Translations under genes and position numbers: made by a program
The notes under the pieces: generated by a model
The model's input: only the letters and a program-made list of their open reading frames with translations
Databases searched by the model: none
What the model was told of the DNA's origin: nothing
NCBI GenBank assembly: GCA_902494545.1
Contig: CABUTP010000002.1
Location: 1-21,771, forward strand
Reading direction: 5' to 3'
DNA: 21,771 nucleotides
DNA from: an uncultured Collinsella sp.
Lineage (GTDB): Bacteria; Actinomycetota; Coriobacteriia; Coriobacteriales; Coriobacteriaceae
Shown here: in pieces, positions 6,731-14,252 of the stretch
Position numbering within the stretch: the first letter of the stretch is position 1
How the letters are laid out: the number at the start of each line of letters is the position of its first letter

Positions 6731-6985
6731 TTATTCCACCGTTCCGTAGACGGCGCCCCAGCCGTGGGCGGCCAAGGCGGAGTTGAGCTGGTCGCAAAGT
6801 GACTGGCGGTCGTAATAGCCGGGCGGTAGCAGGTTGACGATTTCCATGAGATCGGGCGCCAGGTCCAAGATTTCGGCCTGCACGATGAGATCCAGGCGGT
6901 CGATGGCGTGGCGGTCGTAAAACAGCCCGTCGACCAGGCGCTGCAGGTCGCCGAATTCCTCGGCCTGAAACGATCCGTACTCCAT
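6731..6985 (-). CDS. Small acidic protein of unknown function
   Basis: This 84-residue minus-strand gene starts at an ATG (complement of 6983-6985) with an excellent AAGGAGG site just upstream. An in-frame start further upstream would give 101 residues but lacks such a site. The product is acidic and Leu-rich with predicted helices (GDLQRLVDGLFYDRH, LDLIVQAEILDLAPDLMEIV), has no signal peptide or membrane segment, and ends near AAHGWGAVYGTVE. I recognise no family. It sits between nhaA and a divergently transcribed aminotransferase, and a TAGATT hexamer on its strand (7049-7054) is a possible -10. The strong ribosome site and closing terminator argue that it is real. Confidence 0.65.
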   Translation of the reverse strand: MEYGSFQAEEFGDLQRLVDGLFYDRHAIDRLDLIVQAEILDLAPDLMEIVNLLPPGYYDRQSLCDQLNSALAAHGWGAVYGTVE

Positions 6986-7048
6986 AGTGCCTCCTTGGGC
7001 GCCCCACGCCGGCATGCGCGGCGATTCGTAAATCATTGCGATGAACTT

Positions 7049-7093
7049 AATCTATCACGGCTTCATGCCGTTGCGGCGGTGGCGGTCTATACT
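7049..7093. promoter_or_regulatory. Divergent promoter region
   Basis: TATACT at 7088-7093 is the candidate plus-strand -10 for the aminotransferase (start 7135). AATCTA at 7049-7054 reads TAGATT on the minus strand, ahead of the small gene. A CGGC/GCCG dyad (7058-7061 with 7067-7070) lies between them and could be an operator. Confidence 0.45.
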
Positions 7094-7134
7094 TAGACGA
7101 ACTGCAACGTCCCGCTTCGCGAAAGGTCGCACCC

Positions 7135-8439
7135 ATGCAGACGATCTACCAGAAGATGGAAACCACCGAACTCGATGCCGCCATCGAGTCACTCAAAGCC
7201 GAGGTCGCCGAGGTCAAGGCCAAGGGCCTGGCGCTCGACATGGCCCGCGGCAAGCCGTCGCCCTCCCAGGTGGACATCTCTCGACCCATGCTCGATATCC
7301 TCAATGCCGATGCCGATCTGCACGACGGCAACGTCGACTGCTCAAACTACGGTTGCTTTGAGGGCATTCCCTCTGCGCGCAAGCTGGCGGGGGAGTTCCT
7401 GGGTTGCCCTGCCGAGCAGACGCTCGTACTGGGTTCGTCGAGCCTTCTGATCGAGCACGATATCGCCGGCATGTTTTGGCGCTGCGGTTCGTGCGGCAGC
7501 GAGCCTTGGGAGGCTTACGAGGCCGCGCACGACGGCAAGAAAGTCAAGTTCCTGTGCCCTGTTCCCGGCTACGACCGTCACTTTGGCATCACCGCCGACC
7601 TGGGCATCGAGAACGTTCCCGTCGCGATGACCGACAATGGCCCCGACATGGACGAGATCGAGCGCCTCGTTGCCGCCGACGATTCCATCAAGGGTATCTG
7701 GTGCGTGCCCAAGTATTCCAACCCCACGGGCATCACCTTTAGCGAGGACACCGTGCGTTGCCTGGTCGAGATGCCCACGGCCGCGCCCGATTTCCGCATC
7801 TTCTGGGACAACGCCTACTGCGTGCACGACCTGTACGACGAGACCGACGAGCTCGCAAACATCTTTGACCTCGCTCGCGCGGCGGGCACCGAGGACCGCG
7901 TGGTGGCCTTTGCCTCGACGTCCAAGATCACCTTCCCGGGCGCCGGCATCGGCTTTATCGGTGCGAGCCCCGCGGTTATCGCGGAGTTCTCCAAGCGTCT
8001 GAAGGCCGGCCTTATCAGCGCCGACAAGCTCAACCAGCTGCGTCACGTGCGCTTCCTTCCCACCATCGAGGCGGTCAAGGAGCACATGAAAAAGCATGCC
8101 GAGTTCTTGCGCCCACGCTTTGAGGCCGTCGAGCGCAAGCTCACCGAGGGTTTGGGCGACACGGGCTGCGCCACTTGGACGCATCCCCGCGGCGGCTACT
8201 TTGTGAGCTTTGATGGTCCCGAGGGCTCGGCCCAAAAGGTCGCAGCGCTTTGTGCCGACCTGGGCGTCAAGCTCACGCCGGCTGGTGCTACCTGGCCTTA
8301 TGGCAAGGATCCGCGCGACACCAACATCCGCATCGCGCCGAGCTATCCCACGGTCGAGGACCTGGAGGCAGCACTCGACGTACTGGTGCTGGCCGGCAAG
8401 CTCGTCGCTGCCGAGCTCGCTCGTGCCGAGCGCGCCTAA
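7135..8439 (+). CDS. PLP-dependent aminotransferase, class I (aspartate aminotransferase-like, subgroup Ic)
   Basis: This 434-residue fold-type I enzyme moves amino groups between an amino acid and a 2-oxo acid. The PLP lysine is Lys264 in ASTSKITFPGAG. NPTG is at 196-199, Asp225 and Tyr228 in WDNAY contact the cofactor, and NIRIAPSYP near residue 388 holds the substrate-carboxylate Arg. The opening ARGKPSPSQVDIS and overall layout resemble the Corynebacterium-type aspartate aminotransferases (Pfam Asp_aminotransf) rather than E. coli AspC; this is from memory. Substrate could be aspartate or alanine. ATG 7135 follows GAAAGG. It stands alone between divergent and downstream single genes, so context adds little. 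Confidence 0.85.
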   Translation: MQTIYQKMETTELDAAIESLKAEVAEVKAKGLALDMARGKPSPSQVDISRPMLDILNADADLHDGNVDCSNYGCFEGIPSARKLAGEFLGCPAEQTLVLGSSSLLIEHDIAGMFWRCGSCGSEPWEAYEAAHDGKKVKFLCPVPGYDRHFGITADLGIENVPVAMTDNGPDMDEIERLVAADDSIKGIWCVPKYSNPTGITFSEDTVRCLVEMPTAAPDFRIFWDNAYCVHDLYDETDELANIFDLARAAGTEDRVVAFASTSKITFPGAGIGFIGASPAVIAEFSKRLKAGLISADKLNQLRHVRFLPTIEAVKEHMKKHAEFLRPRFEAVERKLTEGLGDTGCATWTHPRGGYFVSFDGPEGSAQKVAALCADLGVKLTPAGATWPYGKDPRDTNIRIAPSYPTVEDLEAALDVLVLAGKLVAAELARAERA

Positions 8440-8468
8440 CGCCTAGGGCCCCGCAAGTCCGCGCCCAG

Positions 8469-8474
8469 TACTAT
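8469..8474 (+). promoter_or_regulatory. Candidate -10 element (TACTAT) of the STAS gene
   Basis: CAGTACTATCC lies 37 bases before ATG 8506 and resembles the other -10 candidates in the window. An AAAGGAG ribosome site follows. Confidence 0.35.
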
Positions 8475-8505
8475 CCGCATTTTCGATACGTAAAGGAGCG
8501 TATAC

Positions 8506-8820
8506 ATGGATTTGGGTATTTCCACCAACCCCACACCGGAGATCTACACCATTAAGGTAACCGGCGAGATCGATATCTCTAACGCCGATAGCCTGCGCAA
8601 TGCCATTGACCTGGCGCTCGAGCAGCCCACTGAGGCCGTTGAGCTCGATTTTGCCCAGGTGAGCTACATCGATTCGACGGGCATTGGCGTGCTCGTGGGC
8701 GCCGCGCACCACGCGGTCGACCACGGTAAGCGCTTTAGCTGCACTAATGTGCAGCCCCAGGTGATGCGCGTGGTTCAGCTGCTGGGCGTCGACCAGGAGA
8801 TTTCGATCACGGCGGCATAA
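8506..8820 (+). CDS. STAS-domain anti-sigma factor antagonist
   Basis: This single 104-residue STAS domain resembles SpoIIAA/RsbV. VTGEIDISNADSLRNAI is the typical beta-alpha start, and YIDSTGIGVLVG carries the switch residue Ser57, which an anti-sigma kinase would phosphorylate to release or bind the anti-sigma factor. Length and motif are complete. No anti-sigma kinase, phosphatase or sigma factor gene lies in the window, so its partners must be elsewhere. AAAGGAG precedes the ATG. It might alternatively take part in a different switch using the same fold. Confidence 0.9.
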   Translation: MDLGISTNPTPEIYTIKVTGEIDISNADSLRNAIDLALEQPTEAVELDFAQVSYIDSTGIGVLVGAAHHAVDHGKRFSCTNVQPQVMRVVQLLGVDQEISITAA

Positions 8821-8864
8821 TCTTTGCCCCCAAAAGGGCGTGCCGTTTGGCATATGTTTGTGAT

Positions 8865-8898
8865 GCGCTCGGACGTTTTGGCGTCCGGGCGCTATACT
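8865..8898 (+). promoter_or_regulatory. Palindrome abutting the candidate -10 of tatA
   Basis: GCGCTCGGACG (8865-8875) and CGTCCGGGCGC (8882-8892) form an 11-bp dyad with one G-T pair and a TTTTGG loop. TATACT (8893-8898) follows with no gap. The dyad covers where a -35 would be, so it may be an operator, or a terminator stem of the upstream gene placed against the promoter. Confidence 0.45.
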
Positions 8899-8973
8899 TG
8901 ACCGAATGAATAGACGAGTTCCGGCCGAATGGCGCGGTGCGGGCTCGACTCACATCGAGCCTTGGAGGTATGT

Positions 8974-9558
8974 GTGTTTGGTATTGGAGAGGGTGAGCTC
9001 GCGATCATCGTGGTCTTCGGCTTTTTGCTGTTTGGCCCGGATAAGCTCCCGCAGATGGGCCGCACGATCGGCCGTGCCATCCGTCAGTTCCGCGAGACGC
9101 AGGAAAAGATGACGGCCGTTGTTCAGTCCGAGATTATCGATCCGGTAAGCGAGGCCGCGTCGGCTCCGGTCAAGCCCAAGAAGGCTGCCGTCGATGACGA
9201 TTCCGATGCGGACGAGGATGCCGTCGAGACGGCCGCGCCCGCAAAGAAGGAGACCTTTGCCGAGCGCCGTGCCCGCCTTGCCGCCGAGAAGGCTGCGAGC
9301 GAGGGTGCCGCTGAGGGCGAAGGTGCTGCTGAGGCGTCCGAGGGTGCAGAGCCTGCCGCTGCTGCTGATGCTGCCGTCGAACCCGAGCCAGCTGCAGAGC
9401 CGGAGCCCGAGCCGGAGCCGGCAGAGCCCACGACGGCCGATCTCTACGCCCGTCGTCCCCGCAAGCGCAAGGCCGTCGTCGACCAGCTCGCTCGCGAGCT
9501 CGAGGCCGAGGACGATGCCGCTGCCGCCGCCGACGCCCCGAAGGGAGGCGATGAGTAA
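8974..9558 (+). CDS. tatA: Twin-arginine translocase subunit TatA/TatB family
   Basis: The start is taken as GTG 8974, giving MFGIGEGELAIIV and 194 residues. GGAGG at 8964-8968 is correctly spaced, and the ATG at 8929 would add a hydrophilic stretch before the membrane helix that the family lacks. Residues 9-21 form the short membrane helix, followed by the conserved LFGPDKLPQMGR hinge and an amphipathic helix (about 28-50). Glu8 is a TatB-like feature, while the hinge and helix are TatA-like. With only tatC following, it may do both jobs, as in TatAC systems. Residues 60-194 are an unusually long low-complexity tail rich in Ala, Glu and Pro (EPEPEPEPAEP) with a basic patch RRPRKRK. The stop overlaps the tatC start by one base (TAATG). 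Confidence 0.88.
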   Translation: MFGIGEGELAIIVVFGFLLFGPDKLPQMGRTIGRAIRQFRETQEKMTAVVQSEIIDPVSEAASAPVKPKKAAVDDDSDADEDAVETAAPAKKETFAERRARLAAEKAASEGAAEGEGAAEASEGAEPAAAADAAVEPEPAAEPEPEPEPAEPTTADLYARRPRKRKAVVDQLARELEAEDDAAAAADAPKGGDE

Positions 9559-10352
9559 TGCCTATCGGACCTGCGCGTATGCCGCTCTTCGATCACCTGG
9601 GAGAGCTCCGTCGCCGTCTGACCATCGTGGTCGTGTCGGTGTTTGCCGCCGCCATCGTGCTGTATTTCGCCACGCCTGTGGTGCTCGACATCCTGGAAGA
9701 CCCCATCCGCTCCTTTGTGCCGGACGGTAAGTTCTACATCACCACCACGCTCGGCGGCTTTGGTTTGCGCTTCTCGCTGGCCATCAAGATGGCTGTTGTC
9801 ATGTGCACGCCCATGATCATCTGGCAGATTCTGGCGTTTTTCCTGCCGGCGCTTCGCCCCAACGAGCGCAAGTGGGTCGTGCCCACGGTGCTCGCCTCGA
9901 CGGTGCTGTTCTTCCTGGGCGCCATCTTTTGCTACTTCATCATCATTCCTGCGGGCTTTGAGTGGCTCATCGGCGAGACCTCGGCCGTCGCCACGGCGCT
10001 GCCCGATCTGGAGAACTACGTCAACATGGAGCTGCTCTTTATGATCGGCTTTGGCGTGGCGTTTGAGCTGCCGCTCATCATCTTTTATCTGTCCGTCTTC
10101 CATATCGTGTCCTACGCGGCCTTCCGCAGTGCCTGGCGTTTCGTGTACGTTGGCCTGCTTGTGGGCTCGGCTGTGATTACGCCCGACGGCTCGCCCGTTA
10201 CGCTGGGCCTCATGTATGGCGCCCTGCTCTCGCTCTACGAGATTTCGCTTGCCATCGCCCGTGTGGTCATTACCGCGCGCGAGGGCAAGGAGGGCTTGTT
10301 TGTGAGCCGTCTGGACCTGTTTTCGGACGACGAAGAGGACGACGAGGAGTAA
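9558..10352 (+). CDS. tatC: Twin-arginine translocase subunit TatC
   Basis: This 264-residue, six-helix membrane protein forms the receptor for twin-arginine signal peptides. Family motifs are present: HLGELRRRL near the N-terminus, ALRPNER in the first periplasmic/cytoplasmic loop region, FGVAFELPL with the buried Glu, and ITPDGSPVTLGLMYGALLSLYE near the end. The C-terminus is acidic (DDEEDDEE). ATG 9558 overlaps the tatA stop, with GGGAGG at 9543-9548. It is cotranscribed with tatA and directly followed by hypA after 6 bases. Confidence 0.96.
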   Translation: MPIGPARMPLFDHLGELRRRLTIVVVSVFAAAIVLYFATPVVLDILEDPIRSFVPDGKFYITTTLGGFGLRFSLAIKMAVVMCTPMIIWQILAFFLPALRPNERKWVVPTVLASTVLFFLGAIFCYFIIIPAGFEWLIGETSAVATALPDLENYVNMELLFMIGFGVAFELPLIIFYLSVFHIVSYAAFRSAWRFVYVGLLVGSAVITPDGSPVTLGLMYGALLSLYEISLAIARVVITAREGKEGLFVSRLDLFSDDEEDDEE

Positions 10353-10358
10353 ATCGGT

Positions 10359-10715
10359 ATGCACGAGGTTGGCATTGTCAACGGCATACTCGATACAGTG
10401 ATTCGCGCGGCGCGTGGGGCGGGGGCCTCGCGCGCCGTTTTGGTAACGCTGCGTATCGGGGATATGACCGAGGTCGTGCGCGAGGCACTCGACTTTGCGT
10501 GGGAGACATTTCGCGACGAGGACCCGCTCACGCGCGGCTGCGAGCTTGCCGTGGAGGAGGTCCATCCACAAAGCGAGTGCCAGGACTGCGGTGAGGTCTT
10601 CGATCACGACCGTTTCCATTGCCGCTGCCCTCAATGTGGCGGCGCCAACGTGCGCCTGCTGCACGGCCGCGAGCTCGACATCGCCAGTATCGAAATCGAA
10701 ACCCCCGACGATTAA
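10359..10715 (+). CDS. hypA: Hydrogenase nickel-incorporation protein HypA
   Basis: This 118-residue protein begins MHEVGIV, with the invariant Met-His-Glu whose His2 binds nickel. A zinc site of two CxxC pairs (Cys74/Cys77 and Cys90/Cys93) matches HypA/HybF; an extra Cys88 is present. HypA delivers Ni(II) to [NiFe]-hydrogenase large subunits or to urease, working with the GTPase HypB encoded next. It begins 6 bases after tatC, so it belongs to the same transcript. GAGGAG at the end of tatC may serve as its ribosome site. No hydrogenase structural genes are in the window. Confidence 0.95.
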   Translation: MHEVGIVNGILDTVIRAARGAGASRAVLVTLRIGDMTEVVREALDFAWETFRDEDPLTRGCELAVEEVHPQSECQDCGEVFDHDRFHCRCPQCGGANVRLLHGRELDIASIEIETPDD

Positions 10716-10738
10716 CCCGCCAGCCACTGGGGACGGGG

Positions 10739-10744
10739 TATAAA
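10739..10744 (+). promoter_or_regulatory. Possible internal -10 (TATAAA) before hypB
   Basis: GGGGTATAAATGG lies 25-30 bases before the hypB ATG, preceded by a small CCAG-cca-CTGG dyad and the GGGGACG phrase seen in the window's palindromic repeats. It could give hypB some independent expression. Confidence 0.25.
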
Positions 10745-10768
10745 TGGTAGAAGTAAGGAGCGCCGAGT

Positions 10769-11452
10769 ATGGCCGAGAAAACGATTGATATCGCGTCGCC
10801 GATTCTGTCGCGCAATGAGCGCCTGGCAGATCAGCTGCGACAGCGATTTAAAGAGACAAACACCTATGTGATCAATGTCTTGTCGAGCCCCGGCTCGGGT
10901 AAGACAACAACGATTCTGGGCACCAACGAGCGCCTGCGCGACAAGGCCGGCTTGCGCTGCGCCGTCATCGAAGGCGATATCGCCTCGGACGTCGACGCCA
11001 TCACCATGAAGGAAGCCGGCATGCCCGCCATCCAGATCAACACGGGCGGCCTGTGCCATCTCGAGGGCAACATGATCATGGAGGCCGTTGACGCGTTCGA
11101 CCAAGCGGTGGGCCTTCAAAACATCGATGTCATCTTTATCGAAAACGTGGGCAACCTGGTCTGTCCGGTCGACTTTGACCTGGGCGAGAACCTGTCCATC
11201 ATGATCCTCTCGGTGCCCGAGGGCGACGACAAGCCCATCAAGTACCCGGGCATCTTCCAGCACGCCGGCGCACAGCTGCTCAACAAGGTCGACGTGGCCC
11301 CGGCTTTCGATTTTGACATGGATAGGTATACTAAGACACTCGATGACCTCAATCCGCAGGCGCCGCGGTTTGCCGTGAGCGCACGCAAGGGCGAGGGCAT
11401 GGATGCCTGGTGCGATTGGCTCATCGGGCAGATTGAGCAAGCAAGGGCGTAA
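10769..11452 (+). CDS. hypB: Hydrogenase nickel-incorporation GTPase HypB
   Basis: This 227-residue SIMIBI-class GTPase couples GTP hydrolysis to nickel insertion. The P-loop SSPGSGKTT is at 39-47, IEGDIASDVDA follows as switch I, ENVGNLVCPVDFD (125-137) is the Walker B/switch II region, and NKVD at 172-175 is the base-specificity motif. The intersubunit metal site is visible as Cys96-His97 (TGGLCHLEG) with Cys132. The His-rich nickel-storage N-terminus found in some homologues is absent, so it is probably only a chaperone-type GTPase. AAGGAG precedes ATG 10769. It lies 53 bases after hypA. Confidence 0.96.
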   Translation: MAEKTIDIASPILSRNERLADQLRQRFKETNTYVINVLSSPGSGKTTTILGTNERLRDKAGLRCAVIEGDIASDVDAITMKEAGMPAIQINTGGLCHLEGNMIMEAVDAFDQAVGLQNIDVIFIENVGNLVCPVDFDLGENLSIMILSVPEGDDKPIKYPGIFQHAGAQLLNKVDVAPAFDFDMDRYTKTLDDLNPQAPRFAVSARKGEGMDAWCDWLIGQIEQARA

Positions 11453-11506
11453 GTCGGCCGCCATACGGGCGGGCGTAGCCGCAGAGATACGAGATAGGAG
11501 CCTCTT

Positions 11507-14101
11507 TTGAAGCTCATCATCGCCGAGAAAAACGACGCCGCGCGTCAGATCGCCGAGCGTCTGTCCACGGGTAAGCCCAAAAAGGACAAGGTGTACAACA
11601 CCGCCATCTACCGTTTTGAGTGGAAGGGCGAGGAGTGTGTGACGATCGGCCTTGCCGGTCACATCCTTGCGCCTGATTTTTGCGACAGCGTGCTGTTCGA
11701 TAAAAAGCTGGGATGGTATTCGGTCACCGAGGACGGCGAGATGCTGCCGGCCGACATACCCGATGGCCTGGCGCGTCCGCCCTACGACACCAAGCGCAAG
11801 CCGTTTCTTGCCGATGGCATCTCCATCAAGGGCTGGAAACTCGAGAGCCTGCCTTACCTCACCTGGGCGCCCGTCATTAAGCTACCGGCCGAGAAGGAAC
11901 TCATTCGTTCGCTCAAGAACCTTGCCAAGAAGTCCGACAGCGTCATTATCGCCACGGACTTCGACCGTGAGGGCGAGCTGATCGGCTCGGACGCCCTCAA
12001 CAAGGTGCGTGAGGTTGCGCCCGACCTGCCGGTCGCCCGCGCCCAGTACTCTTCGTTTACCAAGGCCGAGATCACGCAGGCCTTCGATAATCTCGTCTCG
12101 CTCGACCAGAATCTGGCCGACGCCGGCGAGAGCCGCCAGCACATCGACCTCATTTGGGGTGCGGTGCTCACGCGCTACCTGACGCTCGCCAAGTTTGGCG
12201 GCTTTGGCAACGTGCGTTCCGCCGGCCGCGTGCAGACGCCGACGCTCGCCCTGGTGGTCGAGCGCGAGCGCGAGCGCATGGCGTTTGTGCCCGAGGACTA
12301 TTGGCAGATCCGCGGTATGGGCGCCGCGCAGGGTGCTGCCGAGGACGACCGCTTCAAGATCGCACACAAGACGGCGCGTTTTACCGACAAAGATGCTGCC
12401 GAGACGGCGTACGGCCATGTCGACGGCGTTGCGACGGCAACCGTCGCCGCGGTGACCAAGCGCTCGCGCAAGCAGCAGCCGCCCACGCCGTTTGCGACCA
12501 CCTCGCTGCAGGCTGCCGCCGCGGCCGAGGGCATCTCGCCCGCACGCACCATGCGCATCGCCGAGTCTCTCTACATGGCCGGCCTCATCAGCTACCCGCG
12601 TGTCGACAACACCGTGTACCCCGCGACGCTCGACCTGGGCGCCGTGGTGAGCGACCTGGCAAAGATCAATCCGGCGCTGGCGCCTGTGTGCAAAAAGGTG
12701 CTCGCTGGCCCCATGAAGCCCACGCGCGGCAAGGTCGAGACCACCGACCACCCGCCTATCTACCCCACGGGCGAGGGCGATCCGTCCACGCTCGATGGCG
12801 GCCAGCGCAAGCTCTACGACCTCATCGCTCGCCGCTTCCTGGCAACGCTCATGGGTCCCGCGACCATCGAGAACACCAAGCTCGAGCTCGACGTCAATGG
12901 TGAGCCGTTCGTGGCTTCGGGCGATGTGCTCGTGACCCCGGGTTTCCGCGAGGCGTATCCGTATGGACTCAAGCGCGACGAGCAGATGCCACCGCTGGAG
13001 CAGGGCGATACGGTCGACGTGTTCGACATTAAGCTCGAGGCCAAGCAGACCGAGCCGCCCGCACGCTACAGCCAGGGCAAGCTCGTGCAGGAGATGGAAA
13101 AGCGCGGCCTGGGCACCAAGTCCACGCGCGCGAGCATCATCGAGCGTCTGTACGCCGTGCGCTACCTTAAAAACGATCCCGTGGAGCCGAGCCAGCTGGG
13201 TATCGCCATCATCGACGCACTGTCCCAGTTTGCCCCGCGCATCACGAGCCCCGATATGACCAGCGAGCTCGACGGCGACATGACCCGCGTGGAGCGCGGC
13301 GAGGACACCGAAGAGCATGTCGTGACGCATTCGCGCGCGCTGCTGGCCGGCGTGCTCGACGAACTACTCAAGCATACGCAGGAGCTGGGCGACGCCATCA
13401 GCGACGCCGTCACGGCCGATGCGCGCGTGGGCGCCTGCCCCAAGTGCGGCAAGGACCTGGTTATGAAGACGAGCGCCAAGACCCGCGGTAGCTTTATCGG
13501 CTGCATGGGCTGGCCCGACTGCGACGTGACCTATCCGGTGCCGAGCGGCGTCAAGGTGAGCCCGCTCGAGGGCGAGGCCGCCGTGTGCCCCGAGTGCGGT
13601 GCGCCGCGCATTAAGTGCCAGCCGTTCCGCCAGAAGGCTTTCGAGATCTGCGTGAACCCCACATGCCCCACCAACTACGAACCCGACCTTAAGGTGGGCG
13701 AGTGCAAGGTGTGTGCCGAGGCCGGACGCCATGGCGACCTGATCGCACACAAGAGCGAGAAGAGCGGCAAGCGCTTTATCCGCTGCACCAACTATGACGA
13801 TTGCGGCGTGAGCTATCCGCTGCCGACGCGTGGCAAGCTCGAGGCGACGGGCGAGACCTGCCCCGAGTGCGGCGCCCCCATCGTGGTGGTCAACACGGCG
13901 CGCGGCCCGTGGCGTATCTGCGTCAACATGGACTGCCCGACCAAGGAGAAGAAGCCCGCCCGCGGCCGCAAGACTGCGACCAAGGCGAGCACGGCGAAGA
14001 AGACCACGGCGGCAAAGAAGACTTCGACCGCCAAGAAGTCGACTGCCAAGAAGACTGCCGCGAAAAAGACGACCACCAAGAAGGCGGCCGTCGACAAGTA
14101 A
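11507..14101 (+). CDS. topA: Type IA DNA topoisomerase, archaeal-type topoisomerase I, with zinc motifs and Lys/Ala tail
   Basis: This 864-residue enzyme relaxes negative supercoils by passing one strand through a transient break. TTG 11507 is the start (MKLIIAEK, with AGGAG at 11496-11500). The TOPRIM domain has Glu7 and the DFDREGE motif (Asp151, Asp153, Glu155). The active-site Tyr363 lies in LISYPRVDNTVYP, where the usual Thr after Arg is Val. GLGTKSTRASIIERL (535-549) is the conserved domain IV segment. Four Cys clusters follow (644-672, 694-720, 733-766, 785-810). From about 817 to the end the protein is a histone H1-like Lys/Ala/Thr tail of repeated AKK units, likely a non-specific DNA binder. 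The MKLIIAEK start and YPRxDNTVYP site resemble archaeal topoisomerase I more than E. coli TopA. Confidence 0.92.
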   Translation: MKLIIAEKNDAARQIAERLSTGKPKKDKVYNTAIYRFEWKGEECVTIGLAGHILAPDFCDSVLFDKKLGWYSVTEDGEMLPADIPDGLARPPYDTKRKPFLADGISIKGWKLESLPYLTWAPVIKLPAEKELIRSLKNLAKKSDSVIIATDFDREGELIGSDALNKVREVAPDLPVARAQYSSFTKAEITQAFDNLVSLDQNLADAGESRQHIDLIWGAVLTRYLTLAKFGGFGNVRSAGRVQTPTLALVVERERERMAFVPEDYWQIRGMGAAQGAAEDDRFKIAHKTARFTDKDAAETAYGHVDGVATATVAAVTKRSRKQQPPTPFATTSLQAAAAAEGISPARTMRIAESLYMAGLISYPRVDNTVYPATLDLGAVVSDLAKINPALAPVCKKVLAGPMKPTRGKVETTDHPPIYPTGEGDPSTLDGGQRKLYDLIARRFLATLMGPATIENTKLELDVNGEPFVASGDVLVTPGFREAYPYGLKRDEQMPPLEQGDTVDVFDIKLEAKQTEPPARYSQGKLVQEMEKRGLGTKSTRASIIERLYAVRYLKNDPVEPSQLGIAIIDALSQFAPRITSPDMTSELDGDMTRVERGEDTEEHVVTHSRALLAGVLDELLKHTQELGDAISDAVTADARVGACPKCGKDLVMKTSAKTRGSFIGCMGWPDCDVTYPVPSGVKVSPLEGEAAVCPECGAPRIKCQPFRQKAFEICVNPTCPTNYEPDLKVGECKVCAEAGRHGDLIAHKSEKSGKRFIRCTNYDDCGVSYPLPTRGKLEATGETCPECGAPIVVVNTARGPWRICVNMDCPTKEKKPARGRKTATKASTAKKTTAAKKTSTAKKSTAKKTAAKKTTTKKAAVDK

Positions 14102-14122
14102 CCGAGCACATATAGACACGAC

Positions 14123-14160
14123 GGGGCCGGGCGCGCAAATGCAAATGCGAGCCCGGCCCC
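14123..14160. terminator. GC-rich stem between convergent genes
   Basis: GGGGCCGGGC (14123-14132) pairs perfectly with GCCCGGCCCC (14151-14160) 22 bases after topA. The U-tract is poor, so termination may be inefficient or use another route. Confidence 0.55.
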
Positions 14161-14169
14161 ACTTCTAAG

Positions 14170-14232
14170 TTGCGGTGAAATAGGGACTGTTTTTGCTGGC
14201 AAAAAGCCTAATTAATCCCTATTTCACCGCAA
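14170..14232. repeat. Palindromic intergenic repeat, copy 1
   Basis: TTGCGGTGAAATAGGGA (14170-14186) and its exact reverse complement (14216-14232) flank a 29-base centre that contains its own TTTTTGC/GCAAAAA dyad. The same 17-bp arms and the same 29-base spacing recur at 16549-16611. It lies between the 3' ends of two convergent genes. Confidence 0.9.
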
Positions 14233-14252
14233 GTTTTGATCAGTTGTTGGGA

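Noticed and set aside
9391..9427. GAGCCG-type short repeat
   Set aside because: It encodes the Glu-Pro stretch of the TatA tail in frame; no independent repeat element is needed.
9444..10727. 427-residue minus-strand frame
   Set aside because: It is antisense to tatC and hypA and has low-complexity antisense composition.
11882..13330. 482-residue minus-strand frame
   Set aside because: It is antisense to topA, which is strongly supported by catalytic motifs.
13979..14100. Repetitive AAGAAG-type DNA at the end of topA, considered as a tandem repeat locus
   Set aside because: It is fully explained by the in-frame Lys/Ala/Thr coding tail.
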